Below, piece by piece: positions 1 through 8,586 of a stretch of 64,000 nucleotides of DNA (positions within the stretch are counted from its first letter, which is position 1; every line of letters starts with the position of its first letter). The stretch comes from Pseudonocardia sp. CNS-004 (GTDB lineage: Bacteria > Actinomycetota > Actinomycetes > Mycobacteriales > Pseudonocardiaceae). The notes under the pieces are model-generated. The model was not told where the DNA came from. It did no database searches and worked only from the letters and a program-made list of their open reading frames with translations. The translations under genes were made by a program, and so were the position numbers. The stretch spans positions 1-64,000 of the forward strand of contig MKJV01000074.1 in assembly GCA_001942185.1 (NCBI GenBank), in the 5' to 3' direction.

Positions 1-1
1 A

Positions 2-106
2 ACCTGGAACGACAACCCCCGCCCCTACGTCTGGACCAAGACCGCCGACCAGATCCTCGACAGCATCGCCCGCTACTGCGCCCGGATTAACGACTCAGGA
101 CACTAG
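2..106 (+). mobile_element. IS630-family transposase, C-terminal fragment
   Basis: The open frame enters from the left edge and ends at TAG 104-106. The 34 visible residues contain WNDNPRPYVW and then an amphipathic tail, which looks like the end of the DDE domain of IS630-type transposases. The catalytic residues would lie outside the window. The stop overlaps the stop of the convergent malY-like gene by three bases, and no terminal inverted repeat can be recognised in the short piece seen. Whether the element is complete cannot be told. Confidence 0.6.
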
Positions 107-1281
107 ACGCAGTTCGGCTGGGCGAGACCACCGAGCCTGCCGAGCACGTCCTCCAGCACCGCCGCGCCGGTGGCGTAGTTCAGTCGCAGGTAGCGGCGGC
201 CGTCCTCGCCGAACACCGGGCCGCCTGCGAGCTGTACGCGGGCGCGGGCGAGCACCTCGGTGAGCGGGTCGTCGCCCAGCCCCAGTGCGTCGGCGCCGAA
301 CCAGTACAGGTACGTGGCCTCGGGCATCGGGTCCGGTTCCGAGGTCCACGACGCGACGGCCGCCGCGACTCGCCGCCGGTTGCGGTCCAGCACGCGCAGC
401 AGCCGTTGCTGCCAGTCGGCGCCGTGGCGCCACGCGGCGACGGCGGCCACCACACCGAGCGTGGAGACCGCGCCGTACAGCTCGGCGGGCTCGGCGTCGC
501 GCAGGGCGAGCAGCCGCTGTGGCCCGATGTCCGCCACCGAGCAGCGCAGCCCGGCCAGGTTGAACGCCTTGCTCGCCGACGTCAGCGTCACGGTGCGGGC
601 CGCGGTGTCGCCGTCGAGGGAGGCGAACGGCACGTGGCGGTGCGGCGCAAACGCCAGCTCGGCGTGGATCTCGTCGCTGATCACGAGCAGGTCGTGCCTG
701 CGGGCGATCGCGGCGATCTCGGTGAGCTCGTCACGGGTGAGCACGCGCCCGGTCGGGTTGTGTGGGTTGACCAGCAGCAGCGCGCGGCAGGCGTGGGCGG
801 CGACGGCGTCGGCGAGGCCGGTGGTGTTGGCCGACCAGCCCGTCTGCGTTCGGAGGAACGGCACGTCGACCCGTTTCCGGCCCATCGCGCCCACGGTGTG
901 GTGGAACGGCGGGTAGGTGGGACCGTGCACGGCGACGGCGTCGCCCGGTGCCGTGCCCAGGTGCAGCAGCACCTGCACGCCCTGCACCACGTCGGTGTGC
1001 TCGCGCACGTGGGCCGGGTCGACGCTCCAGCCGTAGCGCTCGCGCATCCGGTCGGCGAACGCGACGCGCAGCGGGTGCACCTCGTCCCAGCACGGGTAGC
1101 CGAGGTCGCCGCGGCGCACCCGGTGCTCGATCGCGTCGGCGATCACGGGCGCGACGGGGAAGTCCATGTCCGCCACCGATGCGGGGATGGCGTCCGGTGC
1201 GACGTGCCACTTCACACCCGGCCGTCTGCGCAGGTCCTCGACGGTCAGTTCGTCGAAGAGCGGGTCGAGCGGGGGCTGCAT
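103..1281 (-). CDS. MalY/PatB-type PLP-dependent C-S lyase (aminotransferase fold)
   Basis: This 392-residue fold-type I PLP enzyme probably cleaves the carbon-sulfur bond of cystathionine or related thioethers, giving a thiol, pyruvate and ammonia in the cytoplasm. Visible signatures are the NPHNPTGR motif near residue 172, SDEIH near 203 (Asp that pairs with the PLP nitrogen) and SASKAFN with the Schiff-base lysine at about 238. The early ADMDFPV segment is typical of the MalY group rather than of aspartate aminotransferases. It is the last gene of a leftward run behind an APH-fold kinase and a SorC regulator, 30 bases from the kinase. E. coli MalY also modulates a sugar regulon, but a regulatory role here is only speculation. 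Confidence 0.88.
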   Translation of the reverse strand: MQPPLDPLFDELTVEDLRRRPGVKWHVAPDAIPASVADMDFPVAPVIADAIEHRVRRGDLGYPCWDEVHPLRVAFADRMRERYGWSVDPAHVREHTDVVQGVQVLLHLGTAPGDAVAVHGPTYPPFHHTVGAMGRKRVDVPFLRTQTGWSANTTGLADAVAAHACRALLLVNPHNPTGRVLTRDELTEIAAIARRHDLLVISDEIHAELAFAPHRHVPFASLDGDTAARTVTLTSASKAFNLAGLRCSVADIGPQRLLALRDAEPAELYGAVSTLGVVAAVAAWRHGADWQQRLLRVLDRNRRRVAAAVASWTSEPDPMPEATYLYWFGADALGLGDDPLTEVLARARVQLAGGPVFGEDGRRYLRLNYATGAAVLEDVLGRLGGLAQPNCV

Positions 1282-1311
1282 GCCCGCCAGGGTAGGTCGC
1301 CCGGAATCCGC

Positions 1312-2094
1312 TCACGGGGCGCGGAGCGCCTCCTCGATCGCGTCGGCGTTCCGGTCGACCCAGGCCATCGCCCGCTCCTGGCGCGCCGCGGCCTCGGGCG
1401 TCCAGTACTCCGCGAAGCCGGGGACGCCGCGTTCGGCGCCGTCCCGCACGATCTCCTGCATCCAGGTGTGGGAGTCGCGCAGCGCGGGGAGGAAGGCCGC
1501 TCGACCGGTGTCGTCGAGCCCGTAGGCGTCCAGGAGGATCCGGGCGCGTTCCAGCTCGCGGCCGCGCCGGGTGTCGTCCGTGTCGAGCGGGTCGCGCAGC
1601 GGTGCCCAGAGCCGGGCCGCCGCCGCGACGTCCCAGACCGCGGAGCCGGGCCCCGCCAGGTCGAAGTCGATCAGCGCGACCGCCTCGCCCGCGCGGAAGA
1701 CCACGTTGTCGAGGTTGGGGTCGTTGTGGGCGATGCCGCGGCCGTCGAACGGGGCGGGGGCCGGGTGCGACCAGCGGTACGGCGCGGGGTCGAACGCTGC
1801 CGTCGCGTCGTGGAAGCGGCGCAGCAGCCGCCCGACGCTGCGCAGGGCCCGGTCGGTGAGCCCCCACGCCGGTGCCGGGGCGGTGACGGCGTGGCCGGGC
1901 ACGTAGCTGAGCACCTCCCGGCCGGTGTCGTCGACGCCGAGCACGCGCGGCGCCCCGTCGAACCCGACGTCCTCCAGGTGGCGCAGCAGCGCGTGGGTGG
2001 CGCTGCTCGTGGAGCGCAGCGGGCGGCGCACGGTGTCGCCGACGCGGTGCACGCGGCCACGGTTGGCCGTGCCGCCCAGCAGCGGCACCTCCAC
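1312..2094 (-). CDS. APH-fold phosphotransferase (small-molecule kinase)
   Basis: This 260-residue protein has the aminoglycoside phosphotransferase/choline kinase fold. The catalytic loop HNDPNLDN lies at residues 123-130 (Asp125 as base, Asn130 for metal) and the metal-binding IDFD at about 142-145. The GTG start has GGAGGG seven bases upstream and lies 16 bases after the SorC regulator, so the two are probably co-transcribed. Because the pair diverges from a sugar ABC transporter, I infer that the kinase phosphorylates the imported substrate or a derivative. The family also contains antibiotic kinases, but nothing here supports resistance. The substrate cannot be read from the sequence. 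Confidence 0.8.
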   Translation of the reverse strand: MEVPLLGGTANRGRVHRVGDTVRRPLRSTSSATHALLRHLEDVGFDGAPRVLGVDDTGREVLSYVPGHAVTAPAPAWGLTDRALRSVGRLLRRFHDATAAFDPAPYRWSHPAPAPFDGRGIAHNDPNLDNVVFRAGEAVALIDFDLAGPGSAVWDVAAAARLWAPLRDPLDTDDTRRGRELERARILLDAYGLDDTGRAAFLPALRDSHTWMQEIVRDGAERGVPGFAEYWTPEAAARQERAMAWVDRNADAIEEALRAP

Positions 2095-2110
2095 CGTCAG
2101 CCCTCCGCCC

Positions 2111-3072
2111 TCATGTCGCAGCTGCGGCGATCAACAGCTCGGCCAGTGTCGAGTGCGTCACCAGGCTGTTCACCATCCCTCCACGGACCGCTGCGAGAAC
2201 CGCCCGCACCTTCGCCCCTCCGTACACGATCGCGATCACCTCGGGCACGGCCCGCATCTGGTCGGCCGTGATACCGATCATCCGCTCCGTGAGGTCGGAA
2301 CGCACGGGGTTGCCGTCGGCGTCGACGAGCACACCGGAGATCTCGGCGCACACGCCCCTGCGGGCCAGCTCGCGGCGCTCGGTCGTGCTCGTGGCGTCGA
2401 AGAGGGTGGACTGTTCGGCCTCCCACGCCCCGACTCCCGCGACGGCCCGGGTGACCGCCCCGATGCGGGAGAACGCCTGCGCGACCTCGGGCTGGCGGCG
2501 CAGTGCCTGGGCGGTGGCGGCGTCGGGTACCGCCATCGGGGCGTAGAAGAAGTACGCGGGTCCGCCCGCGACACGGGCGACGTCGCGGACCACCTCGATC
2601 GAGCTGTCGTCGACGCCGGCCGGGCGAGCGCCCCCGTGAGCTGCACGACGGGTACGGGCGCGAGCCGCTGCAGCGCGGTGGCCATCGAGCTGACCGAGCG
2701 CGCCCAGGACAGGCCGAGCACGTCGTCCGGGGTGACGATCTCGGTGAGCAGTTCGGCGGCGGCCGCTCCGAGATGTGCGCGCATGGTGGCGGGCACGTCG
2801 TCGGGCGTGTCGGTGACGACGCAGTGCTGCAGGCCGAGCGTCGACATGAGCCGGTCCGACAGCTCGACGTCGACGGAGCCGGGGTGCCCGATCTCGATCC
2901 GGACCAGCCCGCTGCTGCGGGCGTCGTCGAGCAGCCGGGCCACCTTGAACCGGCTGAGCGCGAACTCCTGTGCGATCTCGACCTTGGACCGCCCGTCGAG
3001 GTAGTAGCGGCGCGCGACCGACGCCGTGAGCACGAGCTGGGCCGGCCCGCGCGCGTTGCCCTCGATCGCCAC
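2111..3072 (-). CDS. SorC/DeoR-family sugar-binding transcriptional regulator (one frameshift)
   Basis: An N-terminal helix-turn-helix (SKVEIAQEFALSRFKVARLL, about residues 20-40) is followed by a SorC sugar-binding domain ending in IVYGGAKVRAVLAA. Such proteins are usually tetramers that bind a phosphosugar effector and control the neighbouring uptake genes. The GTG start has GGAGG five bases upstream. The frame breaks near 2625 in a CCGGCCGG run. Adding one G restores the expected reading and gives a gene of exactly 321 codons, so this is probably a sequence error. The promoter region shared with the divergent ABC transporter holds two matching palindromes. Confidence 0.85.
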
Positions 3073-3155
3073 TGCCGCCTCCGTGTGGAATTGCCTCCGC
3101 TTCGCTCCGGCGGACTTGCGCGCCTCCCCCGCAAGACAGCGTCGCCCGCAAGTAT

Positions 3156-3169
3156 CGCTCATATGAGCG
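3156..3169. promoter_or_regulatory. Palindromic operator 1 for the SorC regulator
   Basis: The sequence CGCTCATATGAGCG is a perfect 14-base palindrome, 84 bases upstream of the regulator's GTG start. Its core, GCTCAT(A/G)TGAGC, recurs at 3239-3254. SorC-family proteins commonly bind such paired dyads. The assignment to the adjacent regulator is an inference from position. Confidence 0.6.
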
Positions 3170-3238
3170 GAACTGCGCCCATTCTTCCACAAGCCATTGA
3201 GTTGAGGTTGCCTCGTTGCCACACTTCTGATCGTGAGC

Positions 3239-3254
3239 GTGCTCATGTGAGCAC
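3239..3254. promoter_or_regulatory. Palindromic operator 2 for the SorC regulator
   Basis: GTGCTCATGTGAGCAC has 7-base perfect arms around a TG centre and ends 19 bases before the ATG of the ABC binding protein. It shares the core of the dyad at 3156-3169; the two centres are about 84 bases, or eight helical turns, apart. That spacing would suit binding by a tetramer with DNA looping (inference). Confidence 0.62.
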
Positions 3255-3273
3255 CGAGGCCGGAGGGACCGCA

Positions 3274-4641
3274 ATGAGGCGAACGAGCGTGCGGACCGCG
3301 CTGCTCTCCCTCGTCGTGCTGCTGACGAGCACCGCCTGCGCGGGGTGGGGCGGCAGCGTCGGGGGCGGTGGGGCGGACAGCATCAACGTGCTGATGGTCA
3401 ACAACCCGCAGATGGTGGATCTGCAGCGGTTGACGGCCGAGCACTTCACGGAAGAGACGGGCATCCACGTCAACTTCACGGTGCTGCCCGAGAACGACGT
3501 GCGCGACAAGATCAGCCAGGAGTTCTCCAGCCAGGCGGGCCAGTACGACGTCGCGTCGCTGTCGAACTTCGAGATCCCGATCTACGCCCGCAGCGGCTGG
3601 ATCGCGCCGATGGACCCCTACATCGCGGCCGACCCGGCCTTCGACCAGGCCGACATCCTGCCGTCGATGGCCGAGTCGTTGAAGGGCCCGGACGGGCAGA
3701 TCTACGGCCAGCCGTTCTACGGCGAGTCCTCGTTCCTGATGTACCGGGCCGACGTGCTGCAGGGCGCGGGGATCTCGATGCCGGAGCAGCCCACGTGGCA
3801 GCAGGTGGCCGACATCGCCGCCCGGATCGACGGGGTCCAGCCCGGCATGGCCGGGATCTGCCTGCGCGGCCAGCCCGGCTGGGGCCAGGTGTTCGCGCCG
3901 CTGACCACGGTGGTCAACACGTTCGGCGGCACCTGGTTCACGCAGGACTGGCAGGCGCAGGTGAACGCGCCGGAGTTCCGCGAGGCCGTGCAGTTCTACG
4001 TCGACCTGGTGCGCGAGCACGGGGAGGCGGGCGCGCCGCAGGCCGGGTTCACGGAGTGCCTGAACAACATGGTCCAGGGCAACGCCGCCATGTGGTACGA
4101 CGCCACGTCCGCGGCGGGCTCGCTGGAGGCGGCCGACTCGCCGGTGCGCGGCAAGATCGGGTACGCGCCGGCGCCGGTGGTCGAGACCGACAACGCCGGG
4201 TGGCTGTACGCATGGGCGTGGGGCATCCAGGCGGCGAGCGAGAAGAAGGACGCCGCCTGGAGGTTCGTCTCCTGGGCGTCGAGCAAGGAGTACGAGCAGT
4301 TGGTCGGCGAGCAGGTCGGCTGGTCGGACGTGCCTGCGGGCAAGCGGGCGTCCACGTACGAGAACCCGCAGTACGTGGCCGAGGCGGCCGCCTTCGCCGA
4401 GCAGACGCGGGCCGCGATCGCGAACGCCGACCCGCGCAACCCGGGCGTGCAGCCGCGGCCCGCGCTCGGCATCCAGTTCGTCGGGATCCCGGAGTTCCCC
4501 GACCTCGGCACGCAGGTGTCGCAGGAGGTGAGCTCGGCGATCGCCGGGCTGGTGACGGTGGACGAGGCCCTCGACCGGGGCCAGGAGCTGGCCGACGACG
4601 TGGCGGAGCGGTACCGCTCCCGGGCGGAGGGTGACTCATGA
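3274..4641 (+). CDS. Sugar/polyol ABC transporter substrate-binding lipoprotein
   Basis: This is a 455-residue extracellular solute-binding protein of the family that takes up sugars and polyols such as sorbitol/mannitol. The signal peptide has RR near its start, a hydrophobic stretch and a lipobox-like STAC with the acceptor Cys at residue 22. The mature part has the usual binding-protein elements, including NNPQMVDLQRL, EFSSQAGQYDV and a C-terminal aromatic-rich segment WLYAWAWGI. GAGGG lies six bases before ATG. The gene overlaps the first permease by ATGA, so the three transporter genes form one operon. Exact substrate unknown. Confidence 0.92.
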   Translation: MRRTSVRTALLSLVVLLTSTACAGWGGSVGGGGADSINVLMVNNPQMVDLQRLTAEHFTEETGIHVNFTVLPENDVRDKISQEFSSQAGQYDVASLSNFEIPIYARSGWIAPMDPYIAADPAFDQADILPSMAESLKGPDGQIYGQPFYGESSFLMYRADVLQGAGISMPEQPTWQQVADIAARIDGVQPGMAGICLRGQPGWGQVFAPLTTVVNTFGGTWFTQDWQAQVNAPEFREAVQFYVDLVREHGEAGAPQAGFTECLNNMVQGNAAMWYDATSAAGSLEAADSPVRGKIGYAPAPVVETDNAGWLYAWAWGIQAASEKKDAAWRFVSWASSKEYEQLVGEQVGWSDVPAGKRASTYENPQYVAEAAAFAEQTRAAIANADPRNPGVQPRPALGIQFVGIPEFPDLGTQVSQEVSSAIAGLVTVDEALDRGQELADDVAERYRSRAEGDS

Positions 4642-5588
4642 GCACGGCGCTGGAACCGCAGACGTCCCCGGACTCCCAGCAGGTGGCGGGCCAGAGCGCC
4701 GCACTGCGTCGGGCCGGCGACTGGGCGCGTCGCGCCCCGCTGCTGCCCGCGCTGATCTTCCTGATCATCGTGACGCAGTTGCCGTTCGTCGGCACGCTGG
4801 TGATCTCGTTCATGAACTGGAACGCCTACTACCCGGACGAGGTCGGGTTCGCCGGGTTCGACAACTACCGTCGGGTGCTCACCGACGTCACCACCCGCGA
4901 CTCGATCATCACGACGATCGTGCTCACGGTGTCGGTGGTGCTGGTCAGCCTGGTGCTCGGGCTCGCCATCGCGCTGCTGCTCGACCGGACGTTCCGCGGC
5001 CGCGGGTTCGTCCGCACGATGATGATCACACCGTTCCTCATCGTTCCGGTGGCGGCGGCGCTGTTGTGGAAGCACGCACTCTTCAATCCGGAGTACGGCC
5101 TGTTCAACGGCGTGCTGACCTGGATCTTCGGCGAGAACGCCCCGCAGCCGGACTGGATCTCCACGATGCCGCTCACCGCGGTGGTGGCGTCGCTGGTCTG
5201 GCAGTGGACGCCGTTCATGATGCTGATCCTGCTGGCCGGGTTGCAGAGCAAGCCGCTCGACGTGATCGAGGCGGCGAAGATCGACGGCTGCACGTCGTGG
5301 CAGATCTTCCGGCACATGACGTTCCCGCACCTGCGCCAGTACCTGGAGCTGGGTGGGCTGCTCGGGTCGATCTACATCGTGCAGAACTTCGACGCCGTCT
5401 TCACGATCACCTCGGGTGGTCTGGGCACGGCGAACCTGCCGTACACGATCTACCAGATCTTCTACAACGCGCACGACTTCGGCCGGGCCTCCGCCGCGGG
5501 TGTCATCGTGGTGATCGGGACGATCATCATCGCGACGCTCGCGCTACGCACCGTGTCGTCGCTATTCCGTGAGGAGGGGGCCCGATGA
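4638..5588 (+). CDS. ABC transporter permease, MalF/UgpA type
   Basis: This 316-residue inner-membrane permease has about six transmembrane helices. The EAA loop (EAAKIDGCTSWQIFRHMTFP, around residue 214) is the docking site for the ATPase. The N-terminal cytoplasmic tail is short and the first helix starts near residue 35. It is translationally coupled by ATGA overlaps at both ends. No ATP-binding gene is present nearby. In many actinobacteria such importers borrow a shared MsiK-type ATPase encoded elsewhere, which I infer here. Confidence 0.92.
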   Translation: MSTALEPQTSPDSQQVAGQSAALRRAGDWARRAPLLPALIFLIIVTQLPFVGTLVISFMNWNAYYPDEVGFAGFDNYRRVLTDVTTRDSIITTIVLTVSVVLVSLVLGLAIALLLDRTFRGRGFVRTMMITPFLIVPVAAALLWKHALFNPEYGLFNGVLTWIFGENAPQPDWISTMPLTAVVASLVWQWTPFMMLILLAGLQSKPLDVIEAAKIDGCTSWQIFRHMTFPHLRQYLELGGLLGSIYIVQNFDAVFTITSGGLGTANLPYTIYQIFYNAHDFGRASAAGVIVVIGTIIIATLALRTVSSLFREEGAR

Positions 5589-6463
5589 CCGCCACCCTGG
5601 ACGCGCCGCGCACCGCCGCGCCGCGGGTCAACCCGCCGCCCCGCAACCCGGCAGGCACCCTGCTCAGCATCCTCGCCTGGGTGATCGGTGTGCTGTTCGT
5701 GCTGCCGGTGCTGTGGATGGTGCTCACGTCGCTGCACAGCGAGGAGAACGCGGCCACCAACCCGCCGTCGCTGTTCGCGCCGCTCACGCTGGATGGCTAC
5801 GCGAACTTCTTCGGGGCGCAGACCGGCACGAGCCCGTGGCCCGCGCTGCTGAACTCGTTGACGGCGAGCGTGCTGTCCACGGCGCTGGTGCTGGTGCTCG
5901 CGATCCCGGCGGCGTACGCGTTGTCGATCCGGCCGGTGCGCAAGTGGACCGACGTGCTGTTCTTCTTCCTGTCCACGAAGATGCTGCCGGTGGTGGCGGG
6001 TCTGCTGCCCGTCTACCTGATCGCGCAGAGCATCGGGATGCTCGACAACATCTGGTTGCTGATCATCCTGTACACCTCGATGAACCTGCCGATCGCGGTG
6101 TGGATGATGCGTTCGTTCCTGGCCGAGGTGCCGGTGGAGGTGCTCGAGGCGGCGTCGATCGACGGGTGCAGCCTGCCGCGCACCCTGCGTACGGTCGTCG
6201 TCCCGATGGTGCTGCCCGGCATCGCGGCCACGTCGCTGATCTGCTTCATCTTCAGCTGGAACGAGCTGCTGTTCGCCCGGGTGCTCACCGCGACCGTCGC
6301 GCAGACGGCCCCGGTGTTCCTCACCGGGTTCGTCACCAGCCAGGGCCTGTTCCTGGCCACGGTGTGCGCGGCGTCGGTGGTGGTGTCGCTGCCGGTGCTG
6401 ATCGCCGGGTTCGCGGCGCAGGACAAGCTGGTGCAGGGGCTCTCGCTGGGCGCCATCAAGTAA
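5585..6463 (+). CDS. ABC transporter permease, MalG/UgpE type
   Basis: This is the second membrane subunit, 292 residues, also with six predicted helices and an EAA loop (EAASIDGCSLPRTLRTVVVP, about residue 190). It partners the preceding permease to form the translocation channel. The start overlaps the previous stop by ATGA. A long perfect hairpin begins 19 bases after its stop and probably marks the end of the transporter operon. Confidence 0.92.
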   Translation: MTATLDAPRTAAPRVNPPPRNPAGTLLSILAWVIGVLFVLPVLWMVLTSLHSEENAATNPPSLFAPLTLDGYANFFGAQTGTSPWPALLNSLTASVLSTALVLVLAIPAAYALSIRPVRKWTDVLFFFLSTKMLPVVAGLLPVYLIAQSIGMLDNIWLLIILYTSMNLPIAVWMMRSFLAEVPVEVLEAASIDGCSLPRTLRTVVVPMVLPGIAATSLICFIFSWNELLFARVLTATVAQTAPVFLTGFVTSQGLFLATVCAASVVVSLPVLIAGFAAQDKLVQGLSLGAIK

Positions 6464-6482
6464 CTGGACATAGCGTCCGGTT

Positions 6483-6521
6483 CAGGGGTAGAAGTGGTCT
6501 TAGTGTCCACTTCTACCCCTG
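6483..6521. terminator. Long perfect hairpin, terminator or operator
   Basis: Two 15-base arms, CAGGGGTAGAAGTGG (6483-6497) and its exact complement (6507-6521), enclose a 9-base loop. There is no T-run. The element sits between the transporter operon and the azoreductase, ending 9 bases before its GTG. A second related pair, TGGACATA (from about 6466) and TAGTGTCCA (6502-6510), overlaps it, so it may also be an operator for the azoreductase genes. Confidence 0.55.
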
Positions 6522-6530
6522 GAGCCTGCC

Positions 6531-7192
6531 GTGCCCGGCCTGCTGCACCTCGACGCCAGTGCGCGTTCCACCTCGTTCTCCCGCCGCCTCGGCGCCCGCT
6601 TCGCCGACGGCTGGCGGGCCACGCACCCCGGCCGCGGGTACGTCCACCGCGATCTCGCCGCCGATCCGATCCCGTTCATCGGCGAGGCCTGGACCGAGCT
6701 GTGCGACGAGGTGATGCGTCGGGAGATCACCGATCCCCTCGCTACGCGGAGGCCGCCCGGACCCCGGCCCAGCGGGCGGCGTGGGCGGTGGTGGCCCCGC
6801 TGCTCGACGAGCTGCTCGCCGCGGACGTCGTGCTCGTCGCGACGCCGATGTACAACTTCTCGGTCCCCGCCGCGCTCAAGGCGTGGATCGACCAGGTCAC
6901 GTTCCCCCGGATGTCGCTGGCCGGGACCCGTTTCGTCGTGGTCAGCGCCCGCGGCGGCACCTACCTGCCAGGCACGCCGCGTGCGGCGGTCGAGCACGCC
7001 ACCACCTACCTGCGCGACTTCTTCGACGGCCACTTCGCCGTCACGGACGTCGACCTCGTGGCCGCCGAGCTGGTCAACTCGATCGTCGACCCCCGGCTCG
7101 CGAACCGGCGGGGTGACCACGAGGCGTCGCTCGTGGCGGCCGAGGCCGAGATCGACCGGCTGGTGGCGGCTCACGCCGCCGTGTCGGCGTGA
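6531..7192 (+). CDS. FMN-dependent NAD(P)H azoreductase/quinone reductase (one frameshift)
   Basis: This flavodoxin-like oxidoreductase of the AzoR family reduces quinones or azo compounds with NAD(P)H. The N-terminus has LHLDASARSTSFSRRL, which binds the FMN phosphate. The middle has TPMYNFSVPAALKAWIDQV and SARGGTY near the flavin ring. The frame breaks near 6741 in a CCCC run; one added C joins DP to RYAEAA and yields 221 codons, normal for the family. GTG start with GGAG upstream. It overlaps the SMR exporter by GTGA, and a TetR regulator follows, which suggests a toxic-compound response module. Confidence 0.83.
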
Positions 7193-7512
7193 GCGGCTGG
7201 CTGTGGCTGCTCGCGGCCGGGGTCGTCGAGATCGCCTGGGCGCAGAGCATCCCGCCGACGCACGGGCTCACCCGGTTCTGGCCGAGCGTCCTGTGCGTGG
7301 CGCTGTGCGTCGCGATCATCTGGCTGCTGGCGAAGGCCACGCTCGCCGGCGTGCCGGTCAGCACCGCCTACGTGGTCTTCACGGGGATGGGGGCCGCCGG
7401 AGCACTGCTGCTCGGGCTGGCGGTGCACCACGACCCCCTCACCCCGGTGCGGGTCGGGGCGTTGGTGCTGATCACGGGCGGGGTGCTGCTCGCCCACGCG
7501 AGCACGGCCTAG
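7189..7512 (+). CDS. SMR-family exporter, SugE/Gdx-like
   Basis: This 107-residue protein has four transmembrane helices and belongs to the small multidrug resistance family. Helix 1 carries the essential membrane glutamate in WLLAAGVVEIAWA (residue 14 by count). The WA after it is more like the SugE/Gdx branch, which exports guanidinium, than EmrE, but I cannot decide firmly. It acts as an antiparallel dimer driven by protons. The GTG start overlaps the azoreductase stop, so translation is coupled. Confidence 0.85.
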   Translation: MSGWLWLLAAGVVEIAWAQSIPPTHGLTRFWPSVLCVALCVAIIWLLAKATLAGVPVSTAYVVFTGMGAAGALLLGLAVHHDPLTPVRVGALVLITGGVLLAHASTA

Positions 7513-7536
7513 CCTCCGGCGCGCCCACACGGGCAT

Positions 7537-7542
7537 TAGCCT
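7537..7542 (+). promoter_or_regulatory. Leaderless -10 element of the TetR gene
   Basis: TAGCCT lies six bases before the GTG at 7549, with no ribosome binding site between. This is the spacing expected when transcription begins at the start codon. The same arrangement occurs before several other genes in the window. Confidence 0.45.
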
Positions 7543-7548
7543 GAGCCG

Positions 7549-8152
7549 GTGGCTGCCGTCGAGTACCCGCGCATCGGTGCGCCGCCTGCCGAACGTGCCG
7601 ACGCCGCGCGCAACCGGGCCCGGGTCCTTGCCGCCGCCGAGGAGATCTTCCGCGGCTGCGAGGACCCCCGTTCCGTCACGATGGACGACATCGCCCGCGC
7701 CGCGGGGGTCGGCCGGGCCACGCTGTACCGGCGCTACCCGGACGTCGGCTCGATCGCGGAGGCCCTGCTCGGCGAGTACGAGCGCAGGCTGCAGGAGCAG
7801 CTGATGCGCGGCGCGCCGCCGCTCGGCCCCGGAGCGCCACCAGCGGACCGGATGGCTGCCTTCTACGCGGCGATGGTCGAGCACCTCGAGCGGCACCTGC
7901 CGCTCGTGCTCGCGCAGGACCGCCGGGGCTGCGCGGTTCGAGGTGGGCTCCTACGGGTTCTGGCGGGCGCACGTGCGATCGCTGCTGGTGGAGGGGGCCG
8001 TCCCGGGGCCGGACGCACTGGTGGACGTGCTGCTGGCGCCGCTGGCCGCGGAGGTGTTCCGCCACCAGCGCGCGAACGGGGTGCCTGCGCAGCAGATCAC
8101 CGCGGCACTCACCCTCCTGGTCCACCGGATGCTGCAGTCCCCGGATGCGTGA
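7549..8152 (+). CDS. TetR-family transcriptional regulator (one frameshift)
   Basis: The N-terminal DNA-binding helices are clear: TMDDIARAAGVGRATLYRRYPD, about residues 44-65, is the classic TetR helix-turn-helix. The rest is a ligand-binding helical domain. The frame changes near 7930; from about 7935 the reading FEVGSYGFWRAHV leads to the stop at 8150-8152. One surplus base in the GGGG run at 7924-7928 would explain it. The gene probably controls the azoreductase and SMR exporter immediately before it (inference). The total of about 200 residues is normal for the family. Confidence 0.8.
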
Positions 8153-8436
8153 TGCCGAAGTGCGTGAGCGCCATGCGTCGAGGGTGGCCGACAGCCATCG
8201 ATCGGTTGGCGCACCACCAACATCGGCGTCAGCACATGAAGTGCAGTGGAAATAGATTTCGTGCCATTGGGGGCATGGGTATGCCTCGTCACCGCCGCAC
8301 TCCGCCCCCGGCGTCTCCGCAGGCCGAGCAGAGCAACCACAACCCAGTGGTCGACATCTACGTGCGTATCAGATCACCGGTCACGGCGGCGCGCAGGGCG
8401 GAGCTTCATGAGGTCGCAGCGAGAGCACTAGCCGGC

Positions 8437-8586
8437 TCACGACGGGCTTCTGCGTTCTTCGTCGCGGCGTCGTGCAAGCTCGTCGAGGCGGGCGGCGAAG
8501 CGTGGTACAGCGCGGTAGACGATGAGCTGTACGCGGAGAAATTGAAGGTCCCAAATGGCCGCAGCGAGCCGCTCCCACGGTTTCAC
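8437..8586 (-). CDS. Small hypothetical protein with a strong ribosome binding site
   Basis: A 49-residue frame starts with GTG at 8586, preceded by GGGAGGAGCGAG, one of the best Shine-Dalgarno matches in the window. The protein begins VKPWERLAAAIWDLQF, has an aromatic and hydrophobic middle and a charged Arg/Glu tail, so it could be a short amphipathic helix protein. A competing frame on the plus strand covers the same bases but lacks a comparable start signal. I do not recognise a family. It lies in a gene-poor stretch of weaker coding character. Confidence 0.4.
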   Translation of the reverse strand: MKPWERLAAAIWDLQFLRVQLIVYRAVPRFAARLDELARRRDEERRSPS

